From contig JADKFY010000014.1 of NCBI GenBank assembly GCA_016717305.1, positions 62,001-126,000 of the forward strand: a stretch of DNA of 64,000 nt. The letters run 5' to 3'. Shown piece after piece: positions 63,371 to 64,000 of the stretch; the stretch's first letter is position 1, and every line of letters begins with the position of its first letter. Source of the DNA: Flavobacteriales bacterium. GTDB lineage: Bacteria > Bacteroidota > Bacteroidia > Flavobacteriales_F > PHOS-HE28. A program made the position numbers and the translations under genes. A model generated the notes under the pieces. It worked only from the letters and a program-made list of their open reading frames with translations. It searched no databases and was not told the origin of the DNA.

Positions 63371-64000
63371 TCACACCCCCTCCAGCACCTCCAACACCTT
63401 CACCATCGCCAACGTATCCATGCCGCAATACGCGAGCAGGTCGCGCCGCACCTGTTCCACATCGCCGGTGAATGCGCCGCTGAGCAAGGCCTCGAACAGG
63501 CGGCTCGCCGCCATGCCTTCCTGTACTTCCAAGCCCGCATAGCTCATGTCCGGCACCAGGGCGGGGAGCACCACTTTGATCGAGGAACGGCCATCCATGG
63601 CAGGCGCATAATACCAGCCTTTCTTGAAGGGCGTCTGCAGGTCCTTGATGCGAGCAGCTAGGGCGAGCAGGGCAGGGGCGTGTTGCGGGAAGTCGCGCGC
63701 CAACCCGTGCAGGCAACTGCGTTCGAAGGGTGCGTTGTAGGCCAGGATATCCCCCTCCGGACCGATGTCCTGCAGCAGCTGTTCCACCAATGCTTCGCGT
63801 GGGTCGCCATGGCCATCGCCGAGGTGTTCGAAGTGCATGGGTTCTGCCCCGCTCGTGTGCTGCACATGCACGCTGTATTGGAAGGGAAGTTGCTGGTAGG
63901 GGTGCGTTCCGTCATAGAGCGGCACCGCAGGCATCACCGTCTCGAAATCGAAATGGTGCAACGGGTACCGCATGTCGGCGAGCCATTCGCGGATCGCTCC
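63371..64000 (-). CDS. DUF2779 protein, C-terminal part (runs off right edge)
   Basis: About 210 residues are seen, open to the window edge upstream (REWLADMRYPLHHFDFETVMPAVPLYDGTHPYQQLPFQYSVH). This is the start of the DUF2779 domain, an RNase H-like 3'-5' exonuclease fold with DFET as first acidic motif, AYNAPFERSCL in the middle and a late YCGMDTLAMVKVLEVL. Acidic residues fit a DEDD nuclease. DUF2779 is usually the C-terminal domain of a longer protein, so the missing part lies to the right. Confidence 0.85.
   Translation of the reverse strand, partial: GAIREWLADMRYPLHHFDFETVMPAVPLYDGTHPYQQLPFQYSVHVQHTSGAEPMHFEHLGDGHGDPREALVEQLLQDIGPEGDILAYNAPFERSCLHGLARDFPQHAPALLALAARIKDLQTPFKKGWYYAPAMDGRSSIKVVLPALVPDMSYAGLEVQEGMAASRLFEALLSGAFTGDVEQVRRDLLAYCGMDTLAMVKVLEVLEGV

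Overview
The window comes from the chromosome of a Bacteroidota bacterium, most likely a GC-richer member of the Flavobacteriales. The evidence is eight cargo proteins that end in type IX secretion (T9SS) sorting domains of type A or B, Bacteroidota-typical families (DUF4175, YwqK/MORN, a short 'phosphoribosylpyrophosphate synthetase'-like protein, Na/Pi symporter with PhoU tail), weak Shine-Dalgarno sequences, and TAnnTTTG-type -7 promoter elements close to start codons. No tRNA, rRNA, CRISPR array or insertion sequence was seen.

Layout. 0-3 kb: an incomplete multi-PAS sensor protein and a MORN/YwqK-repeat secreted protein, both on the minus strand. 3.0-3.4 kb: a divergent intergenic region with several DnaA-box-like sequences, many GATC sites and a 15-bp perfect inverted repeat; it is a candidate replication origin. 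3.4-11.5 kb: rpiB, an M28 peptidase, a frameshifted TlpA-type thioredoxin lipoprotein, an ALDH7-family dehydrogenase, a methyltransferase and mnmG, with three near-identical parS-like ParB sites around mnmG. 11.6-19.7 kb: a tightly packed six-gene operon (coiled-coil protein, unknown protein, AAA+ ATPase, unknown protein, two membrane proteins). It matches no system I can name and is the best candidate for an undescribed one.

19.7-30.6 kb: a small acetyltransferase, a barrel-like outer-membrane protein, a DUF2339-DUF3999 membrane pair, a very long DUF4175 coiled-coil membrane protein followed closely by an anti-sigma-type ATPase and ybeY, and a broken T9SS cargo gene. 30.8-47 kb: small secreted proteins, a PEBP-family protein, a TPR adenylate cyclase, an extracellular nuclease, a frameshifted mannosyltransferase, a Na/Pi symporter and three secreted T9SS proteins, one of about 1200 residues with CUB, P-domain-like and PKD segments.

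47-64 kb: this part is more eroded. It holds a frameshifted membrane protein with a GIY-YIG-like domain, a short-chain dehydrogenase pseudogene, an SDR/DUF2867 protein, a SOUL protein, a DUF1206 protein, further T9SS cargo, an AI-2E-type exporter, a universal-stress-protein remnant, a split kinase/ATPase pair, an Hsp20 chaperone, a delta-60-repeat protein whose middle is scrambled by two compensating frameshifts, and the C-terminal part of a DUF2779 protein. Two repeat families lie between genes here: a 51-bp palindromic element (two copies) and a 55-bp tandem duplication framed by an inverted ATCTGCG-rich repeat.

At least six genes carry apparent one- or two-base indels, several in homopolymers. 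Some may be assembly errors rather than mutations, so those genes should be read with care. All family assignments are by eye from protein motifs; no database search was run.
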